64,000 nucleotides of DNA, from assembly GCA_958366705.1 (NCBI GenBank), contig CATXCB010000008.1, positions 50,689 to 114,688 of the forward strand, given 5' to 3'. The notes beneath the pieces were generated by a model. The model saw only the letters and a program-made list of their open reading frames with translations. It did no database searches and was not told the origin of the DNA. This stretch comes from an uncultured bacterium (GTDB lineage: Bacteria > Cyanobacteriota > Vampirovibrionia > Gastranaerophilales > Gastranaerophilaceae). A program made the translations under genes and the position numbers. Shown one piece after another: positions 17,111 to 24,544 of this stretch. Within the stretch, counting starts at the first letter, position 1. Every line of letters begins with the position of its first letter.

Positions 17111-18394
17111 ATGTCATCACCAGCAATAAAAAATATTCATGCGCGTCAAATTCTTGATTCTCGAGGAAATCCTACACTAGAGGTCGAAGTAATATTATTC
17201 TCAGGAGAATCTGGCATTGCCTCTGTTCCCTCCGGTGCTTCAAAAGGAAAATTTGAAGCTGTAGAACTTCGTGATAATGAAGATGAATTCAGCGGGAAAA
17301 GCGTACGAAAAGCTGTTAACAACGTAAATAAAGTTATAGCACCTGTTTTAATAAATAAAAATGTTGTAAACCAGTATTTTATTGACAGAACTCTAATTGA
17401 ACTTGACGGCTCAGAAAACAAAGGGACTCTTGGCGCAAACGCAATTTTAGGAGCATCAATGGCTTGTGCCAGAGCTGCTGCAAGTTATTACAAAATTCCA
17501 TTATATGAATATCTTGGCGGAATATTTGCAAAAACAATGCCTGTGCCTATGATGAACATTTTGAACGGAGGAGTACATGCCGGCAATAATCTGGAATTTC
17601 AAGAATTTATGATAGCTCCTGTTGCGGCTGAAAATTTTGCACATGCGCTACAAATGGGTGCCGAAATTTTTTATTCTCTAAAAAAGATTTTATTGAAAAA
17701 AAATCTTTCAACTGGTGTAGGGGATGAAGGAGGATTTGCACCAAATCTAAACACAAATTCAGATGCAATAAAATTAATTATTGAAGCAATACAAACTGCA
17801 GGTTACACAACCGAACAAGTCAAACTTTGTTTAGATATTGCATCAAGTGAATTTTATAATGACGGAAAATATTTTATTCAAGATTACGGATACACAAGCG
17901 CAGAATTTATTGAAATATTAGAAAAACTTGTTAATTCTTATCCAATAATCTCTATAGAAGATGGTCTTGCTCAAGAGGACTGGTCCGGTTGGGAAATACT
18001 TACAAAAAAAATAGGACACAAATGCCAGCTTGTTGGGGATGATTTATTTGTCACAAATCAAGAAAGGCTTAAATTCGGAATAAAAAAAGCCGCAGCAAAT
18101 TCAATTTTAATTAAACTTAACCAGATAGGAACAGTATCAGAAACACTTGATACTATAAATTATGCTAAAAATTACGGTTATACTACAGTAATTTCACACC
18201 GTTCCGGAGAAACAGAAGACACATTTATTGCCGACCTTGCAGTTGCAGTTAACAGCGGTCTAATAAAAACTGGTTCACTTTCACGCAGCGAACGTGTTGC
18301 TAAATATAACAGACTTTTAAAGATTGAACAATATCTGGGTTCCAGCGCCAAATACACTGGAATAAATGCTTTTAACCCGAAAAGAAAAACATAA
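17111..18394 (+). CDS. eno: Enolase
   Basis: This 427-residue glycolytic enzyme interconverts 2-phosphoglycerate and phosphoenolpyruvate. It begins 'IKNIHARQILDSRGNPT' and keeps 'NLEFQEFMIAP', the catalytic Glu in 'GVGDEGGFAPN', Mg ligands in 'IEDGLAQEDW' and 'LVGDDLFVTN', the base Lys in 'ILIKLNQIGT' and the loop 'SHRSGETED'. The length is normal. AGAGGT is the ribosome site. Its product, phosphoenolpyruvate, feeds DAHP synthase, encoded next. Confidence 0.97.
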   Translation: MSSPAIKNIHARQILDSRGNPTLEVEVILFSGESGIASVPSGASKGKFEAVELRDNEDEFSGKSVRKAVNNVNKVIAPVLINKNVVNQYFIDRTLIELDGSENKGTLGANAILGASMACARAAASYYKIPLYEYLGGIFAKTMPVPMMNILNGGVHAGNNLEFQEFMIAPVAAENFAHALQMGAEIFYSLKKILLKKNLSTGVGDEGGFAPNLNTNSDAIKLIIEAIQTAGYTTEQVKLCLDIASSEFYNDGKYFIQDYGYTSAEFIEILEKLVNSYPIISIEDGLAQEDWSGWEILTKKIGHKCQLVGDDLFVTNQERLKFGIKKAAANSILIKLNQIGTVSETLDTINYAKNYGYTTVISHRSGETEDTFIADLAVAVNSGLIKTGSLSRSERVAKYNRLLKIEQYLGSSAKYTGINAFNPKRKT

Positions 18395-18524
18395 TAAACA
18401 TTCTATCTACATCTTTAATATACATTTACATTATACAAATTTCGCAGTTCAAAAATTGATTAATTTTCTTTATTTTTTATAATCTTAGTAATATTTATTT
18501 TGTAAATGAGGTTAGAAAAAAATA

Positions 18525-19574
18525 ATGATTATAATAATGGAACCAAACGCAACAGCCGAAAATATTCAAGCTGTTACAAATCTTTTAAATGAACATGGAT
18601 TTAAAGTTATTGTACATGAGGGAGATGTCCACACTGTTATTGACGCACTTGGCGATAAAACAACCCTGTCTCCAACTAGAATTGATGCCATGGATGGCGT
18701 CAAAAAAATAAAATTAATAAGAGAACCATTCCGTTTAGCATCACGTGACCGAAAATCAGAAGATACAGTTATAGAATTTGATAATGGCGTTAAAATTGGC
18801 GGAGCTAACCGCCCTGTTTCAATAGTTGGACCTTGCTCTGTTGAAGATGATTATGACGGTTTGCTTAAAGTTGCTATTGCAGCAAAAGAACTTGGCTGTC
18901 AATTTTTAAGAGGCGGAGCATTCAAACCAAGAACATCTCCGTACGAATTTGATGGATTAGGCGAAAAAGCTTTAAAACTTTTAGCAAAAGCAAAAGCAGA
19001 AACAGGTTTACTTATAGTAACAGAACTTATGGATTCTGCAGATTTAGAATTAGTTTGTGATTACGCTGATGTAATTCAAATCGGAGCAAGAAACATGCAG
19101 AATTTTAAGCTTTTAAAAGCTGTAGGAAGATGTAATAAACCTATTATTTTAAAACGAGGACCAGCCAGCACTATTAGAGAATTTCTATTAGCCGCAGAAC
19201 ACATTATGTATAACGGAAATGAAAAAGTTATACTGTGTGAACGTGGTTTAAAAAGTTTTGACAGTGCTTTTACCAGAAATTTACTTGATATTTCTGCAAT
19301 TCCTGTCATAAAAAAATATTCTCACCTGCCAATAATTGTTGACCCGAGCCATGGTACAGGTCAAAGATATTTGATTGAACCTATGGCAAAAGCAGGTCTG
19401 GTTGTAGGAGCAGACGGGGTTATGGTTGAAGTTCACCACAATCCGGCACAAGCTCTTAGTGACGGGAAACAAAGTTTATCAATTCCTCAATTTAAAGAAG
19501 TGTTCACAAAATTAAATAATTTAATTGACACACTTCATCTTGAAAAAAGTCTTGCAATATCTAACCTTGAATAA
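18525..19574 (+). CDS. aroF: DAHP synthase (3-deoxy-7-phosphoheptulonate synthase), type I beta
   Basis: This 349-residue protein performs the first step of the shikimate pathway, condensing phosphoenolpyruvate and erythrose-4-phosphate. Residues 1-70 are a ferredoxin-like regulatory domain ('MEPNATAENIQAV'). The catalytic barrel has 'IVGPCSVED', 'LRGGAFKPRTSPYEF', 'ILKRGPASTIREF' and the metal-site 'DPSHGTG'. The N-terminal domain is what allows feedback control in this subgroup. It converges with tyrA, so the two aromatic genes are neighbours but not one operon. Confidence 0.95.
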   Translation: MIIIMEPNATAENIQAVTNLLNEHGFKVIVHEGDVHTVIDALGDKTTLSPTRIDAMDGVKKIKLIREPFRLASRDRKSEDTVIEFDNGVKIGGANRPVSIVGPCSVEDDYDGLLKVAIAAKELGCQFLRGGAFKPRTSPYEFDGLGEKALKLLAKAKAETGLLIVTELMDSADLELVCDYADVIQIGARNMQNFKLLKAVGRCNKPIILKRGPASTIREFLLAAEHIMYNGNEKVILCERGLKSFDSAFTRNLLDISAIPVIKKYSHLPIIVDPSHGTGQRYLIEPMAKAGLVVGADGVMVEVHHNPAQALSDGKQSLSIPQFKEVFTKLNNLIDTLHLEKSLAISNLE

Positions 19575-19588
19575 CAAATTTTACCAAT

Positions 19589-20341
19589 TTATAAAAACAT
19601 CGATTGGCGATTTGATTTAATCTCTTCTATCTGTTCAAGATAATCAGAATTAGTCAGGTCGCCAATCGATTTGTATAGTTTCAAAATACTTGTCTGAATA
19701 TTATCTGAATTCATCATAACCATATCATTTGCCATTTCAGTATTTGACATAGCAAGACGTGTCATATCTCGAAAGCCAGAAGATGCAATCTCTAAAGCCA
19801 GCTCATTTTCACTTGCGGTTTTAAATATTGCTTGAGCTATAACCATTGGCATATGAGAAATTAATGCAACCGCTTCATCGTGTTTTTCCGGGGTTGTTTC
19901 TACTACTTTTGCTCCTAATTCTTTAATAATTTTTACTAATTTTTCATCATTTCCATAAACTGGTGTAATCACCCATTTAGCACCTTTAAATAGCCCCTCC
20001 AATGAATTTTCAAACCCTTTATGTTCTGTACCTGCCATCGGGTGCGATGGAACAAATTTGTACGGTCTTTTTTTATTACAAACAAAATTTTTCAATGAAC
20101 ACACATCTGTAACAACAGTATTCTCATCCAATATTTCTTCAAGTTTATCCAGAATAGAAAGAGTTTTATTCATTGCCGAACAAACAAATACAACTTCACA
20201 ATCCTTTAAAACATCATAATCTTTATAAATATTTTCGCCGTTTTGAGAATTTGAAACCGCTATAACATCATATCCAAGCTTTACTAAATCCTTAAATATA
20301 GAACCACCTATTAAACCTAAACCAATAATTCCAATTTTCAT
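19589..20341 (-). CDS. tyrA: Prephenate/arogenate dehydrogenase
   Basis: This 250-residue short TyrA without an ACT domain makes the tyrosine precursor. 'IGLGLIGGSIFKDL' is the NAD(P) Rossmann loop. 'HPMAGTEHKGF' and 'ISHMPMVIA' carry the substrate and catalytic His, and 'SSGFRDMTRLA' closes the active site. The compact form fits cyanobacterial-type enzymes; prephenate versus arogenate and NAD versus NADP cannot be told from sequence alone. A 12-base perfect inverted repeat (19599-19610 with 19659-19670) lies inside its 3' end. Confidence 0.92.
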   Translation of the reverse strand: MKIGIIGLGLIGGSIFKDLVKLGYDVIAVSNSQNGENIYKDYDVLKDCEVVFVCSAMNKTLSILDKLEEILDENTVVTDVCSLKNFVCNKKRPYKFVPSHPMAGTEHKGFENSLEGLFKGAKWVITPVYGNDEKLVKIIKELGAKVVETTPEKHDEAVALISHMPMVIAQAIFKTASENELALEIASSGFRDMTRLAMSNTEMANDMVMMNSDNIQTSILKLYKSIGDLTNSDYLEQIEEIKSNRQSMFL

Positions 20342-20381
20342 ATTTACCCTCTTTCAGAATAAAATATAACATAATAATAAT

Positions 20382-20411
20382 TTGTAGCATATATTTAGTC
20401 CTTGTGATAAT
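20382..20411 (+). promoter_or_regulatory. proB promoter, possibly giving a leaderless transcript
   Basis: TTGTAG (20382-20387) and GATAAT (20406-20411) are 18 bases apart, and TGT precedes the -10 as in an extended -10. The proB ATG lies only eight bases after the -10, and no Shine-Dalgarno sequence is present. Confidence 0.5.
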
Positions 20412-20419
20412 ATTTTTAT

Positions 20420-21565
20420 ATGGATAGAAATGAATTTATTAATGCTAAACGTATAGTTATAAAATTAGGAACAAATGTTTTAAGAAACGATGAGGGATAT
20501 GTATCTTTACCAAGAGTTTATTCTTTTATTGAAGATATAGCAAACCTTGTTAAATCAGGAAAAGAAGTTATCATTGTAACATCAGGAGCCGTTGGGCTGG
20601 GTAAAAAAAGACTTGGCCTTGAAGACACAAGCGGTACAGCTCTAAAACAAGCCTGCGCAGCAATCGGGCAGGGTAAATTGATGTCAATTTATGAAAACGG
20701 ATTTGATACATACGGACTGACAGCTGCACAAATTTTACTAACAGAAGATGATTTTTCAGTAAGGCAAAAATATTTAAGCTTAAGAACAACATTCAATAAA
20801 CTTTTAGAACTTGGAGTTATACCTGTCATCAATCAAAATGATACAGTATCTACGCTTGATGTTGCACTGCGTTATGTTAAAGAAGACATGCAGGTTTGTT
20901 TTTCTGATAATGATAAATTATCTGCTCTTGTTGCAAGTGAATTAGATGCAGATTTATTAATAATTTTATCAGACATAAATGGTTTATACGATGATAATCC
21001 TAAAAATAATCCTGACGCAAAATTAATAAAATCAGTACCTGAAGTTAACGATGAAATTATGGCATTAGCATCCGGAGTCTCTGATGGCGGACGAGGCGGA
21101 ATGGAAACCAAATTAAAAGCAGCAAGACTGGTAACCAGATTTGGCGGGAAAGTCCTTATTGCTAACGGGAAAGAGCCTTTTATTATCAAACGCATTTTTA
21201 AAGGCGAAGATTTAGGTACAATGTTCCTGCCGCAAAAAGAAAACTTATCAGATAAAAAACGCTGGATAGGTTATGCTACAAATATTATTGGCAAAATAAT
21301 TGTAAATGATGGAGCAAAAAAAGCTCTACTTGCAGAAAAAAGCCTTTTACCAATAGGTGTTATCGGAGTAAAAAATACGTTCAACAAAGGAGATGTTATT
21401 TCCATTTTGGACGAAACAAAAAAAGAATTTGCCCGGGGAATTGTAAATTATGATTCCGATTCTTGCAAAAAACTTCTCGGCAGCCACTCTGATAATATTG
21501 TAGAAATTTTAGGTTTTAAAAATTATGACGCAATTATAACCAGAGATAATATAACTATTTTATAG
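20420..21565 (+). CDS. proB: Glutamate 5-kinase
   Basis: This 381-residue protein catalyses the first step of proline synthesis, phosphorylating glutamate with ATP. The amino-acid kinase domain has 'IKLGTNVL', 'TSGAVGLG', 'INQNDTVS', 'FSDNDKLSALVA' and 'SDINGLYDDNP'. A PUA domain occupies about 275-375. The length matches the two-domain ProB of many bacteria. ProA follows after eight bases, so they form an operon. No ribosome site is seen, consistent with leaderless translation from the promoter just upstream. Confidence 0.96.
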   Translation: MDRNEFINAKRIVIKLGTNVLRNDEGYVSLPRVYSFIEDIANLVKSGKEVIIVTSGAVGLGKKRLGLEDTSGTALKQACAAIGQGKLMSIYENGFDTYGLTAAQILLTEDDFSVRQKYLSLRTTFNKLLELGVIPVINQNDTVSTLDVALRYVKEDMQVCFSDNDKLSALVASELDADLLIILSDINGLYDDNPKNNPDAKLIKSVPEVNDEIMALASGVSDGGRGGMETKLKAARLVTRFGGKVLIANGKEPFIIKRIFKGEDLGTMFLPQKENLSDKKRWIGYATNIIGKIIVNDGAKKALLAEKSLLPIGVIGVKNTFNKGDVISILDETKKEFARGIVNYDSDSCKKLLGSHSDNIVEILGFKNYDAIITRDNITIL

Positions 21566-21573
21566 GATTAAAT

Positions 21574-22830
21574 ATGGAACAAAATTTTATTGATATTGCT
21601 AAAAATGCAAAACAAGCATCTTTAAAAATTGCTGAATTAAGTACAGAATTAAAAAACAAAGCATTAACTAAAATAGCCGATGCATTTGAGGTTTATAAAG
21701 AAGAAATTTTTGAAGCTAATAAAAAAGATTTAGTAGAAGCTGAATCTCTTGTCCAAAACGGCGAAATAACAAAAGCAACTTTTAACCGTTTGAAACTTGA
21801 TGAAAATAAAATGCGAGATATGATTCAAGGAGTAAGAGATATTGCAAATCTTGAGGATCCTATCGGCAAAAAACTTTTTGTTAGAGAATTAGATAAAGAC
21901 CTGATACTAAATAAAGTTTCATGCCCGATTGGAGTTCTGGGAATTATTTTTGAAGCTCGCCCGGATGTAATTTCTCAAATTTCATCCCTTGCAATAAAAT
22001 CTTCTAACGCTGTAATCTTAAAAGGCGGCAAAGAATCAAAAAATACAAACAAAAAAATTCTGGAAGTAATAAATGAAGCATTAGCACAAGTAAAAGAATT
22101 TCCCGAAAATGTCGTTCAACAGGTCTTTTCAAGAGAAGACGTAGCTGAAATGCTTAAATGCGACAAATATATAAATCTGATAATTCCACGCGGCGGAAAT
22201 AATCTAGTCAAATTTATCAAAGAAAACACAAAAATTCCGGTACTTGGACATGCTAACGGGATTTGTCATATATTTGTGGATAAATCCGCAGACATTGATA
22301 TGGCATCAAGAGTGGTAATCGACGCAAAAACCCAGTACCCGAGCGCTTGTAATGCAGTTGAAACGTTATTAATTCACAAAGATTTTGAAAAAGCAAATGA
22401 GCTTTTAGCTTCATTACAGTTATCAGAAATAAAATTAGTTTCTAATCCTGAAGCTTGGGATATTGAATACGGAGACAAAATATTATCTTATAAATTTGTA
22501 GATAATATTGAAGAAGCAATTGAACATATAAATACATATGGTTCAGGACATACAGACTGTATTATTACAAAAAACATAGAAAACGCTGAAAAATTTATGA
22601 ACAATGTGGACTCTGCAGGAGTATATTTAAATGCATCAACAAGATTTGCTGATGGATTCAGATACGGTTTTGGTGCAGAAGTAGGAATTTCAACAAACAA
22701 AACACATGCCAGAGGCCCTGTAGGTTTAGAGGGTTTAACTATTTATAAATACAAACTAGTTGGAAATGGACATATTGTTGATGACTATTCAAAGGGTATA
22801 AAGAAATTTCACCACAAAAATTTAGCATAA
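21574..22830 (+). CDS. proA: Gamma-glutamyl phosphate reductase
   Basis: This 418-residue aldehyde-dehydrogenase-family enzyme reduces glutamyl phosphate with NADPH in the second step of proline synthesis. Catalytic Cys is in 'YPSACNAVETLL'; other marks are 'NAVILKGGKES', 'LIIPRGGNNLV' and 'GSGHTDCIIT'. It sits directly after proB. ProC is not in the window. Confidence 0.97.
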   Translation: MEQNFIDIAKNAKQASLKIAELSTELKNKALTKIADAFEVYKEEIFEANKKDLVEAESLVQNGEITKATFNRLKLDENKMRDMIQGVRDIANLEDPIGKKLFVRELDKDLILNKVSCPIGVLGIIFEARPDVISQISSLAIKSSNAVILKGGKESKNTNKKILEVINEALAQVKEFPENVVQQVFSREDVAEMLKCDKYINLIIPRGGNNLVKFIKENTKIPVLGHANGICHIFVDKSADIDMASRVVIDAKTQYPSACNAVETLLIHKDFEKANELLASLQLSEIKLVSNPEAWDIEYGDKILSYKFVDNIEEAIEHINTYGSGHTDCIITKNIENAEKFMNNVDSAGVYLNASTRFADGFRYGFGAEVGISTNKTHARGPVGLEGLTIYKYKLVGNGHIVDDYSKGIKKFHHKNLA

Positions 22831-22833
22831 ATT

Positions 22834-23568
22834 TCAAACAGAAGTATCTAAATTTCTCTGACCATCATCAGGATTTATATAACGAAGTTTAATTACGGTA
22901 TAATCATTGTCATTATCTTTGACCTTATCTTTACCAGTGCACTCAAATTTAGAACTTCTTGGAAAAACAATTTCATCAGACTTTCCCAATTCACCTTTGC
23001 AAGACACTCTTGAGCCTGCCGGAATTTCTATTTCATACAATATACCTTTATTATTTGTGAGAAAGTATTTTGCGTACTCTCTATCAGATGTTGCGTAGGC
23101 ATATTCTTTCATATCAATGATATCTCCAACTTTTATACCAAGCCTTTTTTGATAAAGCTTATTATTAGAAAAGAATACAGGTTTTTCACCGATACATCTC
23201 ACAACATTCAAAACCTTTGTTGTAGGTTTTAGCTGTTTAAACTCTAAATCTGTTTTAATAATCATCTGACGCGGGGTGAAACCGGTTAACATAAATTTTT
23301 CATTGAGACCTTTTGAATTTAGACCATTTATAAAATAGTGATTTATACCATTCAAATAAGCATGCAACGAAACATTTTTCCTGTTAGAATTTTTTAACTG
23401 CCCGCTTTGCAAAACTTTTGCCCGGTAAACACTACAGAACAAATCATTAGAAGCCGATTTGCAATTATTATTATCAGCAGTAGTTTTAACAGCCGCATCG
23501 CAAGCCCGTTTGCTATTTAAGTTAAACTTATTTATTAAAGATTTTATACAGCTTACATAAAAATTCAT
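22834..23568 (-). CDS. ADP-ribosyltransferase-like exoenzyme
   Basis: In this 244-residue protein the C-terminal 170 residues follow the order of ADP-ribosyltransferase exoenzymes (VIP2/C3-like, R-S-E class). 'HAYLNGINHYFINGL' is the lead helix, 'VVRCIG' supplies the Arg, 'YAYATSDREYAKYF' resembles the STS strand, and 'SDEIVFPRSSKF' is the ARTT-loop strand with the catalytic Glu. The residue two before the Glu is Ser rather than Gln or Glu, so the target residue is unclear. The N-terminal 70 residues are Lys- and Asn-rich, with neither a typical signal peptide nor the local tag. The start codon lies in a perfect hairpin. It converges with proA, three bases apart. No antitoxin candidate is adjacent. 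Confidence 0.6.
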   Translation of the reverse strand: MNFYVSCIKSLINKFNLNSKRACDAAVKTTADNNNCKSASNDLFCSVYRAKVLQSGQLKNSNRKNVSLHAYLNGINHYFINGLNSKGLNEKFMLTGFTPRQMIIKTDLEFKQLKPTTKVLNVVRCIGEKPVFFSNNKLYQKRLGIKVGDIIDMKEYAYATSDREYAKYFLTNNKGILYEIEIPAGSRVSCKGELGKSDEIVFPRSSKFECTGKDKVKDNDNDYTVIKLRYINPDDGQRNLDTSV

Positions 23569-23600
23569 ACTTACTATACCTTGTTAATATAGTAAGTATG
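23566..23600 (-). promoter_or_regulatory. Hairpin enclosing the start of the ADP-ribosyltransferase gene
   Basis: Two 13-base arms (23566-23578 and 23588-23600) are perfectly complementary around a nine-base loop. In the minus-strand mRNA the loop carries AAGG, the likely ribosome site, and the 3' arm ends with the AUG. The stem could sequester translation initiation; as DNA it could equally be an operator. Confidence 0.6.
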
Positions 23601-23660
23601 AAAAAGTTTAAATTTGTCAGCTTTAATGCCGAGTTTAAAAGATTTGTTACATCGAACTAG
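23598..23660 (+). CDS. Possible 20-residue peptide opposite the ADP-ribosyltransferase leader
   Basis: A short plus-strand frame starts in the hairpin and encodes a basic peptide containing 'VSFNAEF', similar to the local N-terminal tag. There is no ribosome site, and its stop overlaps the stop of the NifX-like gene. It may be a remnant or coincidence. Confidence 0.15.
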   Translation: MKKFKFVSFNAEFKRFVTSN

Positions 23661-24058
23661 TGATGACAATGACCACCGCAGCCATGAGAACCGCAAACAT
23701 GAGATTCTTCACCATGTACATGATCATGATGAGAACAGCTTACATTAGGGTTAAAAGAAAGATTGCCTGCTAACAATAAGTTTACAGCCTCATCTACACT
23801 CCCTGAAACACCGCCAAATAATTTTATATTATTTTCAGCTAATGCATTTTGAGCTCCTCCGCCAATACCACCGCAAATTAGAGTATCAACATTGTTATCA
23901 GCCAAAAATTGAGTAATAGCACCATGCCCCTGTCCATTTGTTGAAACAATTTCAGAAGACACAATTTTATTATCTTCTATATCGTACATTTTAAATTGTT
24001 CACAATGTCCAAAATGTTGGAAAATTTCACCATTTTCAAAAGTTACTGCAATTTTCAT
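23657..24058 (-). CDS. NifX/NafY-type iron-molybdenum cofactor-binding-like protein with His/Cys tail
   Basis: This 133-residue protein has a dinitrogenase Fe-Mo cofactor domain (PF02579 type): 'FENGEIFQHFGHCEQFKMYDI', 'GHGAITQFLADNNVDTLICGGIGGGAQNAL' and 'VDEAVNLLLAG'. The last 25 residues are packed with His and Cys and should bind metal. No nitrogenase genes are nearby, so a role in metal or Fe-S handling in an anaerobe is more likely than nitrogen fixation. It follows the TSCPD gene by 10 bases, forming an operon. AAGGAG precedes the ATG. Confidence 0.85.
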   Translation of the reverse strand: MKIAVTFENGEIFQHFGHCEQFKMYDIEDNKIVSSEIVSTNGQGHGAITQFLADNNVDTLICGGIGGGAQNALAENNIKLFGGVSGSVDEAVNLLLAGNLSFNPNVSCSHHDHVHGEESHVCGSHGCGGHCHH

Positions 24059-24068
24059 ATTATTCTCC

Positions 24069-24350
24069 TTATTTTATTGCTGCTGTAGTTTTTTGCTTAT
24101 ATTCAATCAGACATTTTGCCAGTTGATCAGGACAACTTGTCGGCTTTGGACCGCAAGTTATACCCTGTAGTCTTTCTATAACATCATCAATTGTCATACC
24201 TTTGATAAGACTTTTTATTCCTTTAAGATTTCCGTTACATCCTCCAAAGAATTCCGCATCAACAATCTTACCCTCTTTTACTGCCACTTGCATCAGCTGA
24301 CAGCAGGTACCCGAAGGATTATATTGTATAATTTCTGTTTGCTCAGTCAT
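24069..24350 (-). CDS. TSCPD-domain protein (TIGR03905-like)
   Basis: This 93-residue protein has Cys pairs in 'SGTCCQLMQV' and 'GGCNGNLKG' and the signature 'GPKPTSCPDQLAKCL'. TSCPD domains occur alone and at the C-terminus of class II ribonucleotide reductases, where the Cys residues are redox or metal active. It is the first gene of a two-gene operon with the NifX-like protein, which supports a metal-binding role. The upstream gap 24351-24544 is A+T-rich without a recognised RNA. Confidence 0.88.
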   Translation of the reverse strand: MTEQTEIIQYNPSGTCCQLMQVAVKEGKIVDAEFFGGCNGNLKGIKSLIKGMTIDDVIERLQGITCGPKPTSCPDQLAKCLIEYKQKTTAAIK

Positions 24351-24544
24351 TTTTTATATTCCTCTATTTATCTTCTCTTATAATACTGTAGCATACGTTT
24401 AGCAGGAACTAGTATTTGTTAACTATTTATTAATCTTTTACGCATTAAGTTAAAATGATACAGATTCTTAATATTTTTTATTCCATGTGGCAAAAAATAT
24501 TTTTACTAACATTATAACATCCATATATTTTATGGGGACAATGC

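Noticed and set aside
23657..24350. Nitrogen-fixation genes
   Set aside because: Only a NifX-type domain is present; nifHDK and cofactor genes are absent from the window.
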